Shown: positions 17,450 to 25,839 of the stretch, one piece after another
How positions within the stretch are numbered: position 1 is the stretch's first letter
How the letters are laid out: every line of letters starts with the position of its first letter
NCBI GenBank assembly: GCA_018666235.1
Contig: JABJAB010000019.1
Location: 1-64,000 of the forward strand
Source: Ilumatobacter sp.
GTDB taxonomy: Bacteria; Actinomycetota; Acidimicrobiia; Acidimicrobiales; Ilumatobacteraceae
Length of the DNA stretch: 64,000 bases
Direction of reading: 5' to 3'
Notes under the pieces: generated by a model
Databases searched by the model: none
Told to the model about the DNA's origin: nothing
The model's input: the letters and a program-made list of their open reading frames with translations, nothing else
Program-made: the position numbers and the translations under genes

Positions 17450-18223
17450 TCACCCAACGCTGAACTGGATCAGGCGCGCGAATTCGTCAGGGTCGAGACT
17501 CGCTCCCCCGACGAGTGCTCCGTCAATATCGGGCTGACCCATCAACTCCGCGGCATTTCCGGCCTTGACCGACCCGCCGTACTGCACGCGGAGCGCATCA
17601 GCGGTCGCGTCGTCGGTGAGGTCGCGCACCCGCTCGCGAATCGCATGACACACCGACTGAGCGTCGTCTGCTGTCGCTGTCTGACCGGTGCCAATCGCCC
17701 AGATCGGCTCGTAGGCGACGACGAGCACCGCGATCTGCTCGTTGCTCCGACCGGCCAAGGCCGCCTCGATCTGGCCCAGTACCTTGGTTTCGGTCTCGCC
17801 AGCCTCGCGCTCTGCAAGTGTTTCACCACAGCACACAATGGGCGTCATGCCGTGCTGCTGGATAGCGGCCACCTTCTTGTTGACCATCTCGTCGGTCTCG
17901 CCGAAAATCTCGCGACGCTCGCTGTGGCCGACGACCACGTACTCGACGTTCAACTTCTCCAGAAAGACCGGCGCCACTTCACCAGTGAACGCACCGCTGT
18001 CTTCCCAGTGACAGTGCTGGGCACCGACCCTGAGGTCGAGATCTTCGCTGTCGATCAGCGTCTGCACACTCCGAATATCCGTGAACGGCGGGTGAATACT
18101 CACGTCGATCTGCTCAAAGATGTCCTTTGGCAGCAAGTAGTGCAGCTTCTGCACGGTCTGGATGGCCTCGAAGTGGTTGAGGTTCATCTTCCAGTTGCCT
18201 GAGATGAGGGGTTTGCGAGTCAT
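17450..18223 (-). CDS. tpiA: Triosephosphate isomerase
   Basis: 257 residues, the full family length. It interconverts dihydroxyacetone phosphate and glyceraldehyde 3-phosphate in the cytosol. Visible active-site parts: Asn10 and Lys12 in SGNWKMN, the catalytic His in VVGHSERREIFGE, the catalytic Glu in VAYEPIWAIGTG, and the phosphate-binding VQYGGSVKAGNAAELM and GALVGGASLDPDEF. The start overlaps the pgk stop by 4 bases, so gap-pgk-tpiA is one glycolytic operon. Confidence 0.97.
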   Translation of the reverse strand: MTRKPLISGNWKMNLNHFEAIQTVQKLHYLLPKDIFEQIDVSIHPPFTDIRSVQTLIDSEDLDLRVGAQHCHWEDSGAFTGEVAPVFLEKLNVEYVVVGHSERREIFGETDEMVNKKVAAIQQHGMTPIVCCGETLAEREAGETETKVLGQIEAALAGRSNEQIAVLVVAYEPIWAIGTGQTATADDAQSVCHAIRERVRDLTDDATADALRVQYGGSVKAGNAAELMGQPDIDGALVGGASLDPDEFARLIQFSVG

Positions 18224-19350
18224 GTCGTCATTCCTGTTCTGAGAGCTTCGAGGCCGGGGAGGTCGCCATTCTCGAGAAGCTCGAGGCTGGCCCCTCCCCC
18301 GGTTGACACGTGATCGACCTCGTCGTCGAGCTTGAATTGTGCGAGTGCCGCAGCAGAGTCGCCGCCGCCGACGACAGTGAACGCTTTGGTGTCCGCCATC
18401 GCCTGCGCCACGGTGCGCGTCCCCGACGCGAAACGTTCGTCTTCGAACATGCCCATCGGGCCGTTCCAGAACACCATGCGGGCGTCCATGATGACGTCGG
18501 TGAACGCGGCTGCCGAGCCGGGCCCGATGTCATAGCCGATACTGCCCTCACCCAGCCGGCTCCCAAACTGAGCGAAGTTGCCGCCGGCGTCTGTGCCGTT
18601 GATGTCGTCGGGAAGATGGATGGTCTTGCCAAGTTCAGCCGCCTTGGCCAGCAAGCCTGCACACACGTCGACCTGGTCGGGTTCGTGGAGCGATGCACCC
18701 ACCTGTTTGCCCTGCGCGAGGAAAAACGTGAAGCACATCGCGCCGCCGATGACGATCTCGTCGACAATCTCGAGCAGCGCCTCGATCACGCCAAGCTTGT
18801 CGGACACCTTGGCGCCACCGAGCACAGCAACGAACGGGTGCTTCGGCCTGTTGCGCAGACCCAGCAGGACATCGACTTCCTTCTCCAGCAGGCGCCCCAT
18901 GGCCGAGGGGACGTGTTGTGGGGGACCGACAATCGACGCGTGGGCGCGGTGTGACGCTCCGAACGCATCGTTGACATAGCCGTCGATGCCGTCAGTCAAC
19001 TGCGCGACGAAGTCCGAGCTGTTTCCGGTCTCCCCCGGGTCGAATCGAAGGTTCTCGATCAGCTCGACGCCGGGCGCGAGTTCGGCGAGCCGAGCGCGCA
19101 CAGCGTCCATCGCGTACCTGGGATCGGGCGCGCCCTTCGGCCGACCGAGGTGGCTCCCGCAGACGACGAATGCTCCGCGCTCGGTCAACCACTTGATGGT
19201 GGGCAGCGCAGCACGAATTCGGAAATCGTCGGTGATCGCACCACTTTCGTCGAGCGGCACGTTGAAGTCGGTCCGCACGAAGATGCGCTGACCCGACAGG
19301 TCACCGAGGTGAGCTGCAAGGTCTTCGAGGCGTGGAATATCAGTCATCAA
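18220..19350 (-). CDS. pgk: Phosphoglycerate kinase
   Basis: 376 residues, slightly shorter than the usual 390-400. It transfers phosphate between 1,3-bisphosphoglycerate and ADP. Signatures: FVRTDFNVPLDESG near residue 25, the GSHLGRPKG loop, VAVLGGAKVSDKLGVIEALL, and the nucleotide-side motifs VVGGGDSAAAL and DHVSTGGGASLELLENG. A second ATG directly follows the first; either may be used. Only 9 bases separate it from gap. Confidence 0.97.
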   Translation of the reverse strand: MMTDIPRLEDLAAHLGDLSGQRIFVRTDFNVPLDESGAITDDFRIRAALPTIKWLTERGAFVVCGSHLGRPKGAPDPRYAMDAVRARLAELAPGVELIENLRFDPGETGNSSDFVAQLTDGIDGYVNDAFGASHRAHASIVGPPQHVPSAMGRLLEKEVDVLLGLRNRPKHPFVAVLGGAKVSDKLGVIEALLEIVDEIVIGGAMCFTFFLAQGKQVGASLHEPDQVDVCAGLLAKAAELGKTIHLPDDINGTDAGGNFAQFGSRLGEGSIGYDIGPGSAAAFTDVIMDARMVFWNGPMGMFEDERFASGTRTVAQAMADTKAFTVVGGGDSAAALAQFKLDDEVDHVSTGGGASLELLENGDLPGLEALRTGMTT

Positions 19351-19359
19351 GCGCGGTGT

Positions 19360-20373
19360 TCAGCGCTTGACCTTGGCACCGGCGAACAGCGTCATGTCGA
19401 CGAGACGGTTCGAGTAACCCCACTCGTTGTCGTACCAACCGTTGACCTTGACCATCTTGCCTTGCACCTGAGTCATGCCGGCATCGAACGTGCAGCTCGA
19501 GGGATCGGTGACGATGTCGCTCGACACAATCGGTGCCTCGGTGTAGCTGAGGACGTCCTTGAGCGGGCCGGACTTGGCTGCCTTGGCGAATGCTGCGTTG
19601 ATCTCATCGACCGACGCCTTCTTCTTCAGGTTGGCGGTGAAGTCGGTCAGCGACCCGGTCGGCACGGGCACGCGCAGGGCGCCGCCGTCGAGCTTGCCCT
19701 TCATCGATTCCATCACCAATGCTGTCGCACGTGCTGCACCCGTCGACGTCGGGATGATGTTGATCGCCGCAGCGCGAGCCCGGCGGAGATCCTTGTGCGG
19801 ACCGTCGACCAACGCCTGGTCGCCGGTGTATGCGTGGATCGTCGTCATGAGGCCTTCGACGACGCCGAAGGCATCGTCGAGCACCTTGACCAACGGCACG
19901 ATGCAGTTGGTGGTGCAGCTCGCGTTCGAGATCACCTTGTGTTGGCTGATGCGGAAATCCTTGTGGTTAACGCCGTACACGAACGTGGCGTCAGCTTCGC
20001 TACACGGTGCCGAGACGATGACCAACGGGGCGCCAGCATCGAGATGCGCACTCGCGGCATCGCGGGAGTTGAAGAAACCGGTCGACTCGATGACCACATC
20101 GACGCCAAGCTCGCCCCAGGGCAGGTCACCCGGGTTGCGCTCACTGAGCACCTTCAATACATCGTCCCCAACCTTGATGCCGCCCTTGACGACCTTGACC
20201 GTGTCGGGGAAACGACCCAACACCGAGTCGTACTGCAGCAGGTGAGCCATCTGATCGAGTGAGCCCAGATCGTTGACAGCGACAAAATCGATGTCGGCGC
20301 CCTGCGCCTTTGCCGCACGGAAGAAGTTGCGGCCGATCCGTCCGAAGCCGTTGATGCCGACGCGAACTGTCAT
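19360..20373 (-). CDS. gap: Glyceraldehyde-3-phosphate dehydrogenase, type I
   Basis: 337 residues. NAD-binding GINGFGRIGRNFFRAA at the N-terminus and the catalytic cysteine in SNASCTTNCIVPLVK are intact. It oxidises glyceraldehyde 3-phosphate with NAD and phosphate. The ATG at 20373 is preceded by AAAAGGATCATCAC, a usable ribosome site, and gives the standard N-terminus; the frame is open to 20478 but nothing there is conserved. A possible -10 (TACAGT, 20456-20461 on this strand) lies 80 bases upstream, so the glycolytic operon probably starts here. Confidence 0.97.
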   Translation of the reverse strand: MTVRVGINGFGRIGRNFFRAAKAQGADIDFVAVNDLGSLDQMAHLLQYDSVLGRFPDTVKVVKGGIKVGDDVLKVLSERNPGDLPWGELGVDVVIESTGFFNSRDAASAHLDAGAPLVIVSAPCSEADATFVYGVNHKDFRISQHKVISNASCTTNCIVPLVKVLDDAFGVVEGLMTTIHAYTGDQALVDGPHKDLRRARAAAINIIPTSTGAARATALVMESMKGKLDGGALRVPVPTGSLTDFTANLKKKASVDEINAAFAKAAKSGPLKDVLSYTEAPIVSSDIVTDPSSCTFDAGMTQVQGKMVKVNGWYDNEWGYSNRLVDMTLFAGAKVKR

Positions 20374-20537
20374 GTGATGATCCTTTTGGGTTGGTGTCGA
20401 GGGGGTGTTGCGAGCAGCGCGGAGACGCGCCGCCGGTCGGTGTGACCTGCTGTCGACTGTAGCGGCTTGGACCGGCACTGCTGGTTGACACGGTTCCGCG
20501 ATTCGACGGCGGCGTCAGCTTGCTGGGTCGACGCGTG

Positions 20538-21383
20538 TCAGCTCGCCAGATTGAGATGCTTGGCACGCACTGCGACGCCTCGAGCGCGGAGCCGAGCGGC
20601 CAGTTCTTCAGTGACCGCCACCGATCGGTGTCGTCCGCCAGTGCACCCGATCGCCACCGTCAGGTAGCTCCGACCCTCGGCCTCGTACTGCGGGAGCAGC
20701 GAGGCGAGAAGCTCGTCGATGCGGTCGACGAAGTCGCTCCCAGCCGACGTCTCGAGGACGTAGTCGCTGACTTTCGGATCGTGACCGGTGAGTGGCCGCA
20801 GCGCCTCATCCCAATGCGGATTGGGCAGGAATCGAACGTCGAGCACCATGTCAGCATCAAGTGGCAAGCCATGTTTGAAGCCGAAGCTCTCCACGGCGAC
20901 CTGCAACCGCGACTCGGTACCGGTGTCGAACGCATGAAGGATTCGATCCTTCAGCTGGTGCACGTTGAGATCGGTCGTATCGATCACCAGGTCCGCCGCG
21001 CCGCGGACAGGATCAAGTTCGGATCGTTCGAGCTCGATCGATTCGACCAGTCCAGCCGCTTCACCGGCAAGCGGGTGGCGACGCCGAGTGGCGTCGTACC
21101 GTTTGACGAGCTGCTTGGTGCTCGCATCAAGGAAGAGCAGCCGCACCCGATGGCCGTCTGCGCGCAACTTGGCAACCTTCGGCAACACATTTTCGTGATC
21201 CCGGCCACCGACAAGTGCAAGCCGGGAGATCTCACTGCCTGGTTTGGCGGCCAGATCGACGATCGTGTCGACGAGTGCCGTCGGCAGGTTGTCGACCACG
21301 TACCAACCGAGGTCTTCAAGCACGTCTGCCGCGCCTGACCGCCCCGCTCCCGACAAACCGGAGATGAGCACGATCTCAGCCAT
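20538..21383 (-). CDS. rapZ: RapZ/YvcJ-type nucleotide-binding protein (RNase adapter family)
   Basis: 281 residues with P-loop GLSGAGRSGAADVLEDLGWYVVDNLP at the N-terminus (the usual GKS is GRS here), the middle signature LFLDASTKQLVKRYDATRRRHPL and the C-terminal KHGLPLDADMVLDVRFLPNPHWDEALRPLTG and IGCTGGRHRSVAV. The family binds nucleotides or sugar phosphates; in E. coli it guides RNase E, in actinobacteria its role is less clear. In many actinobacteria it is followed by yvcK and whiA; here gap comes next after 164 bases. TATCCT (21392-21397) lies 8 bases before the ATG. Confidence 0.93.
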   Translation of the reverse strand: MAEIVLISGLSGAGRSGAADVLEDLGWYVVDNLPTALVDTIVDLAAKPGSEISRLALVGGRDHENVLPKVAKLRADGHRVRLLFLDASTKQLVKRYDATRRRHPLAGEAAGLVESIELERSELDPVRGAADLVIDTTDLNVHQLKDRILHAFDTGTESRLQVAVESFGFKHGLPLDADMVLDVRFLPNPHWDEALRPLTGHDPKVSDYVLETSAGSDFVDRIDELLASLLPQYEAEGRSYLTVAIGCTGGRHRSVAVTEELAARLRARGVAVRAKHLNLAS

Positions 21384-21447
21384 CGCCCGGCAGGATACCG
21401 ATCTCGATGCGACGTCTGTGTCCGGTCGCGCTCCGACCAGGACCAGA

Positions 21448-21462
21448 TGGTGCCAGGCACCA
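21448..21462. repeat. Palindromic repeat TGGTGCC-A-GGCACCA, copy 1
   Basis: Perfect 7-bp arms around one central base, 6 bases past the stop of the SDR gene. The reverse complement of this site, with matching flanks (CGA then C/G then T), recurs at 34596-34610, also just after a stop codon. Likely a small dispersed palindrome acting as a transcript end or protein site. Confidence 0.7.
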
Positions 21463-21467
21463 AGTCG

Positions 21468-22253
21468 TCAGCGACGACCGCCGTCGACCAGGAACTGCTG
21501 GGCAGAACATGCAGCGCCGTCGTCTGCGGCGAGGAACAACACCATTTGGGCGAACTCTGCCGGGTAAATGCGCCGCTTGATTGCCTGATCGCGCAACGTC
21601 CCTGCCTCGCCCTCCTCGCTCCACCACTTGGTCAGCTGCTTTTCGGTCGCGACCCATCCGGGCAGCACCGTGTTGACCCGCACATTGTCGGGCCCAAACG
21701 TGCGAGCGAGCGTGCGCGTGATTCCCTCCACCCCCGACTTGGCGATCGCGTAGCCCGGAAAGAAGTCTTCCTGCATCATGTAGCTGCTTGACCCGATGTT
21801 GATGATCGATCCGTTCTGCGCTTCGATCATCCCAGGCGCTGCGGCTTGGATCGTGAAGAAGTAGTGCCGCAGGTTCGTGTTCATACGGTCGTCCCAATCG
21901 TCTGCTGACAACTCTTCCCACGTATGACGTTCATCGCTCGCTGCGTTGTTGACGAGCACCGTGAGCCCTCCGAGGTCGGCCTGCGCCTGGCGCACCGCTG
22001 CCTGCGTCGCGTTGATGTCGACCAGGTCCACCTCGTAGAAACGTGGGGTATGGCGCGGGTCCGAGCCCGCGCATCGCTCAACCGTCTCGACCCCCTTGGC
22101 CGCGTTGATGTCAGCAAAACCGACCTTGCTTCCTTGCCGCACAAATTCTTCAACGATCGCGGCGCCGATGCCGTCGGCTCCACCGGTGATAAAGACGGTT
22201 CGGTCGACGAGCGAGGGGTACGTGGCGTAGGTGGCAGTGTTTGGGACGTTCAT
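21468..22253 (-). CDS. Short-chain dehydrogenase/reductase
   Basis: 261 residues. Classical SDR: cofactor motif TGGADGIG in VFITGGADGIGAAIVEEF, NNA motif (VLVNNAASDE), catalytic Ser in NIGSSSYM and Tyr/Lys in GYAIAKSG. The Asp in GFADINAAKG points to NAD(H). I start at the ATG at 22253 because GGAGA precedes it and it overlaps the upstream stop as TGATG. It is the last of three coupled genes with an amidohydrolase and a 2-hydroxyacid dehydrogenase, which together suggest breakdown of a sugar acid or lactone. Confidence 0.9.
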   Translation of the reverse strand: MNVPNTATYATYPSLVDRTVFITGGADGIGAAIVEEFVRQGSKVGFADINAAKGVETVERCAGSDPRHTPRFYEVDLVDINATQAAVRQAQADLGGLTVLVNNAASDERHTWEELSADDWDDRMNTNLRHYFFTIQAAAPGMIEAQNGSIINIGSSSYMMQEDFFPGYAIAKSGVEGITRTLARTFGPDNVRVNTVLPGWVATEKQLTKWWSEEGEAGTLRDQAIKRRIYPAEFAQMVLFLAADDGAACSAQQFLVDGGRR

Positions 22254-23128
22254 CAGTATCTCCATGCAGGTGTGTCATTGAAGTAGAGCTGGTCAGGGTT
22301 GTCGACGAGGATTTGGCGCCGCGTGTGAGCGTCGGGCACCCATCGTTCGAGTTGCGTTGCAAGCGTTCCCGGCGACGGCTGCTTCGGCTGGCCTGGATGC
22401 GGCCAGTTCGATGCCCACAGCAAGCGGTCGGGTGCGGCCTCGACCAGCGCGTCGAGCAGCGGATCGAGATCACCGTGGTCTTGAGCAGAATCGGTGACCG
22501 GCTCGGTCGAGGACTCGTACGGAGCAGACAGCTTCACCCATCCGCGTCCCGATTGCGCGATATCGATGAGCGCTGCAAAGTTCGGGTCGCCGACGTCGAC
22601 CGGCGGCATGAAGCGACCGACGTGGTCGATGACAACATCAACCGGCAACGCAAGAAGCTGCTCGCGGCGGCCAGCCAGTTCGCGACCGTTGAGCTGCACT
22701 TGGATGTGCCAGCCAAATGGGGCAATCCGCGCGGCGACGTCGTCCAGCATCGACCACGGAACCGCACCCCCGGAAAGCATGTGAAAGCGAGCCCCGCACA
22801 CACCGAGGTCGGTGAGGCGGCTCAGCTCGGCGACAGGGGTGGACGAGTCGACGACCATCACACCTCGCGCCGCCTCGCCGAACGACGCCAACGCGTCGAG
22901 CTGGCAGCTGTTATCCAAGCCGTAGGTCGTCGGCTGAACGATCACGAGCCGATCGAGTCCGAGCAGCCGCTGAACCTTTCGATACTCGTCAGGCGTCGCG
23001 TCGGGCGGGTGAAGCAGAGCGGTCGACGACGCGGGAAACGCATGATCGTAAAAATGAAGGTGCGTGTCGCAACTCCCTTGAATCGCCGTGACCGGCTGGC
23101 CTGATGCGGGCAGAGACAGCTCGCTCAT
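22253..23128 (-). CDS. Amidohydrolase_2 family TIM-barrel hydrolase (dicarboxylate lactonase / galactarolactone isomerase type)
   Basis: 291 residues. Starts with the metal or substrate motif CDTHLHFYDHAFP, followed by LHPPDATPDEYRKVQRLLGL and RLVIVQPTTYGLDNSC, and ends with LLWASNWPHPGQPKQPS. These match the branch with 2-pyrone-4,6-dicarboxylate lactonase and D-galactarolactone isomerase, where lactone rings are opened or shifted. It overlaps the upstream dehydrogenase by 4 bases and the downstream SDR by 1, so all three should be co-translated. The exact lactone is not determinable. Confidence 0.85.
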   Translation of the reverse strand: MSELSLPASGQPVTAIQGSCDTHLHFYDHAFPASSTALLHPPDATPDEYRKVQRLLGLDRLVIVQPTTYGLDNSCQLDALASFGEAARGVMVVDSSTPVAELSRLTDLGVCGARFHMLSGGAVPWSMLDDVAARIAPFGWHIQVQLNGRELAGRREQLLALPVDVVIDHVGRFMPPVDVGDPNFAALIDIAQSGRGWVKLSAPYESSTEPVTDSAQDHGDLDPLLDALVEAAPDRLLWASNWPHPGQPKQPSPGTLATQLERWVPDAHTRRQILVDNPDQLYFNDTPAWRY

Positions 23129-24132
23129 CGCGACCAGTACTCGCGGAGACGACGAGCATCTTCAGCGTTGACCGACCGTGGCGGAATCAAGCCGGCGATC
23201 ATTGCGCCGACCTGTTCGACGCTACTCGCCGCTTGAGCATCCGCGTTCTGTGGAGTGAGCCCTCCGAGGTGTGGCGTTGCCACGACTTGCGGGTGGGCCG
23301 CCAGAGCGGCGCTTGGACGTTGATCAGCAGCCCGGCCGACATCCAAACCGACAGCGCGCAGGTGTCCCGAATCGAGCGCACTGCGCACGGCGCCCTCGTC
23401 GAGGAGCTCGCCTCTCGAGACGTTGATCAGGGTTGCGCCTGCCTTCATCGCTGCGAGTTCGGCCGCCCCGATCATGTTCTCCGTGTCCGCTGTCGCCTGG
23501 GCGAGCGGGAACACGACGTCTGCCTCAGCAAGCAGTTGACCAAATCCGACCCGCACTGCCGGAGCCTCAACCTCATCGACGAACGGGTCGGCGACAAGCA
23601 CCTCCATGCCAATCGCTGAGAGCAGACCGGCAAGGTACGAACCGATCGCGCCGTACCCGATGATCCCCGCAGTCTGGCCACGCAGCTGCAGACCCGGGCG
23701 CTGCGGCGGCTCGGTCCCGCTGCGATAGTCCACGACCGATGTGGCGATATGGCGTGAGGTCGCCAGGAGAAGTCCGAGGGCGAGCTCGGCCGTCGAGGCG
23801 ACGAAGCTCTTGGCGGCGCGGGCGACGAGCACGCCGTGCGACGATGCGGCTGCAACATCGATCGTGCTGATGTCAACCGCGCAGCGCAAGAATGCCTTGA
23901 GGTCTGGCAAAGCCTCGAAGACGGCGGCGTCCCCGCCGGTTGCTCGGTGCGCGACGATGACGTCGCACCCGGCCGCCGCTTCGATCAACTCCTCGGTCGA
24001 AAGGTCGCGATCGAATGGGTTCAGCGTGACCCTTGCGATCGCCTGCAGATCTGGAAGAGCTCGGGCGTAGTACGCATCAAGGTCCTCCGGGCTGTGGGTC
24101 ACGAACACCTTCACGCCGACCAAGTCTCCCAC
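23125..24132 (-). CDS. D-isomer-specific 2-hydroxyacid dehydrogenase
   Basis: 335 residues of the D-2-hydroxyacid dehydrogenase family: NAD motif GIIGYGAIGSYLAGLL, the conserved Arg in LINVSRGELLDEGAV, and the His in VATPHLGGLTPQNADAQ. It would reduce a 2-oxoacid or oxidise a D-hydroxyacid. N-terminal part (VFVTHSPEDLDAYY) differs from PGDH/SerA and there is no ACT domain, so it is not serine biosynthesis. First gene of the coupled trio ending at 21468. Confidence 0.9.
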   Translation of the reverse strand: MGDLVGVKVFVTHSPEDLDAYYARALPDLQAIARVTLNPFDRDLSTEELIEAAAGCDVIVAHRATGGDAAVFEALPDLKAFLRCAVDISTIDVAAASSHGVLVARAAKSFVASTAELALGLLLATSRHIATSVVDYRSGTEPPQRPGLQLRGQTAGIIGYGAIGSYLAGLLSAIGMEVLVADPFVDEVEAPAVRVGFGQLLAEADVVFPLAQATADTENMIGAAELAAMKAGATLINVSRGELLDEGAVRSALDSGHLRAVGLDVGRAADQRPSAALAAHPQVVATPHLGGLTPQNADAQAASSVEQVGAMIAGLIPPRSVNAEDARRLREYWSR

Positions 24133-24163
24133 GCTGACGCCGTCCGGTCACTCCGTTCGGCGG

Positions 24164-24898
24164 TCATCGCATTTTGCGAAGACGGAAGTACAGCAGCCGA
24201 GGGAATGCTGCCGCGGCTGCATAGGACTCAGACCGAGCCAAAAAGCCCGGCGGCGGTGACGGCTCGACCATCCGCTCAATCACAAGACCATGCTCGGCCA
24301 AGGCGTTCACGTAGCGCGACATCGGCCGATGAATGAACCGGATGAACACATCCTTCTCCACCTGTTCCACCGTCGACGCCTCCACGAGATACGGACCGAG
24401 GCGCCAGTACTGCTCCGGGGGGTCAACCATGTGATCGTCGATCCAGCCGGCATCGGGCGTTTGCAGAATCGGATGATTGAGAAAGAAGCAGAAGCGTCCG
24501 CCGAGTTCGAGCACCCGCGCCACCTCGGCGATGGCATCGTCGACGTCATCAATGTGTTCGAACACCAAGCACGCGACGGCCGCATCGAAGGACTCGTCAG
24601 CGAAGGGCAATGCGGCCGCACCCGCTCGAGCGAAGGCTGGACCGCCTCCGCGCTCGGCGGCAACTCGCACGCAGTTCCATGTCGGGTCGATGCTGACCAC
24701 CGTGCTCCCTTGCGCTGCAGCGAGACGCGAGATTTGACCGTCACCACAGCCGATGTCAAGTACATGTCGAGCACCCTCCAATTCCGCTCCCGCCATCGGC
24801 AGGATCTGCTCCTCGTACTCAGGATCAGCCCCGTCGGTGAATCCATCGATCCACCAGCCGGCATGATCCTCCCAGAGGTTCTCGTTCTGCTCGTCCAC
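24164..24898 (-). CDS. Class I SAM-dependent methyltransferase
   Basis: 244 residues with motif I VLDIGCGDGQISRLAA, acidic motif II VVSIDPTW, and the Methyltransf_11 pattern ALPFADESFDAAVACLVFEHIDDVD followed by EVARVLELGGRFCFF. A UbiE-like small-molecule methyltransferase; acceptor unknown. The GTG start is supported by TAGCCT (24905-24910 on this strand) 6 bases upstream, a leaderless arrangement. It is divergent from the LLM oxidoreductase with only 37 bases between the two starts. Confidence 0.87.
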   Translation of the reverse strand: MDEQNENLWEDHAGWWIDGFTDGADPEYEEQILPMAGAELEGARHVLDIGCGDGQISRLAAAQGSTVVSIDPTWNCVRVAAERGGGPAFARAGAAALPFADESFDAAVACLVFEHIDDVDDAIAEVARVLELGGRFCFFLNHPILQTPDAGWIDDHMVDPPEQYWRLGPYLVEASTVEQVEKDVFIRFIHRPMSRYVNALAEHGLVIERMVEPSPPPGFLARSESYAAAAAFPRLLYFRLRKMR

Positions 24899-24935
24899 TC
24901 GCGCAGGCTACGCACGACTCACCTACCGTGTTGGG

Positions 24936-25838
24936 ATGTTGTTTTCCGTGTGGCCCAATCCCAGCCGACCGATGAATGAGGTGCTCGACCTCGCGAAGAT
25001 GGCCGACGACGACGGCTGGTACTGCTTCTGGTACGCGGACCACTACATGGAGAACACCGGTGACGAGTCATTGAAGCCGGGTCCAGTTCATGAGTGCTGG
25101 ACCGTGCTGCCGGCTGTCGCAGCGGTCACCCAGCGGGTCCGGCTCGGGCCGCTCGTGTCACCGACCTCGGTCCATCACCCCGCGCTGCTGGCAAACCGCG
25201 CCGGAACCCTCGACCAGCTCTCGAACGGACGGTTCGTGCTCGGCCTCGGCGCCGGCTGGCAGATCAATGAACATGCCGCATACGGCATCGAATTGGAGGC
25301 GCCCGGGACACGCGTCGGCCGGTTCGAAGAGTCGATCCAGATCATCAAGTCATTGCTCGCCAACGATCACACGACCTTCAAGGGCAACTTCTACGACTTC
25401 ACCGACGCGCCATGCGAGCCCAAACCGGTCCAGTCCCCGCTGCCGATCGCCGTGGGGACGGGCAGCCCCCGCATGCTGAAGATCACCGCCCGCCATGCCA
25501 CCGACTGGAATACCTGGGGTGCTCCCGAACTCGCTGCCGAACGGCACGCCGACTTCGTCGGAGCGTGCGAGTCGGTTGACGTCGACGCCACCGCCAAACA
25601 CACCTCGGTGCAGGCAATGTTCTTCCTCGACGGCGACGTCGACAAGATCGCCGCAAGCCCGATGGCAAGCCGCTCCATCGCCGGTTCGAACGAGCAGATC
25701 ATCGATGCCCTCGGCCAGTACGCCGCGATCGGGTTCAAGGAAGTCATCGTCCCCGACTTCACCCTGGGCGGCACCGCAGAGGAACGCCTCGACGCCTACG
25801 CCCGCTTCCGCGACGACATCATCCCCAACGTCGACTGA
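24936..25838 (+). CDS. LLM-class F420-dependent oxidoreductase
   Basis: 300 residues of the bacterial luciferase-like fold. Diagnostic parts are WYCFWYADHYMENTG, the RVRLGPLVSPTSVHHPALLA strand with GTLDQLSNGRFVLGLGAGW, and the late GFKEVIVPDF. This branch in actinobacteria uses coenzyme F420 (or FMN) for hydride transfer; the substrate is unknown. Leaderless start likely (TACCGT 24924-24929, 6 bases before ATG). It ends 1 base from the uvrC stop on the other strand. Confidence 0.88.
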   Translation: MLFSVWPNPSRPMNEVLDLAKMADDDGWYCFWYADHYMENTGDESLKPGPVHECWTVLPAVAAVTQRVRLGPLVSPTSVHHPALLANRAGTLDQLSNGRFVLGLGAGWQINEHAAYGIELEAPGTRVGRFEESIQIIKSLLANDHTTFKGNFYDFTDAPCEPKPVQSPLPIAVGTGSPRMLKITARHATDWNTWGAPELAAERHADFVGACESVDVDATAKHTSVQAMFFLDGDVDKIAASPMASRSIAGSNEQIIDALGQYAAIGFKEVIVPDFTLGGTAEERLDAYARFRDDIIPNVD

Positions 25839-25839
25839 G

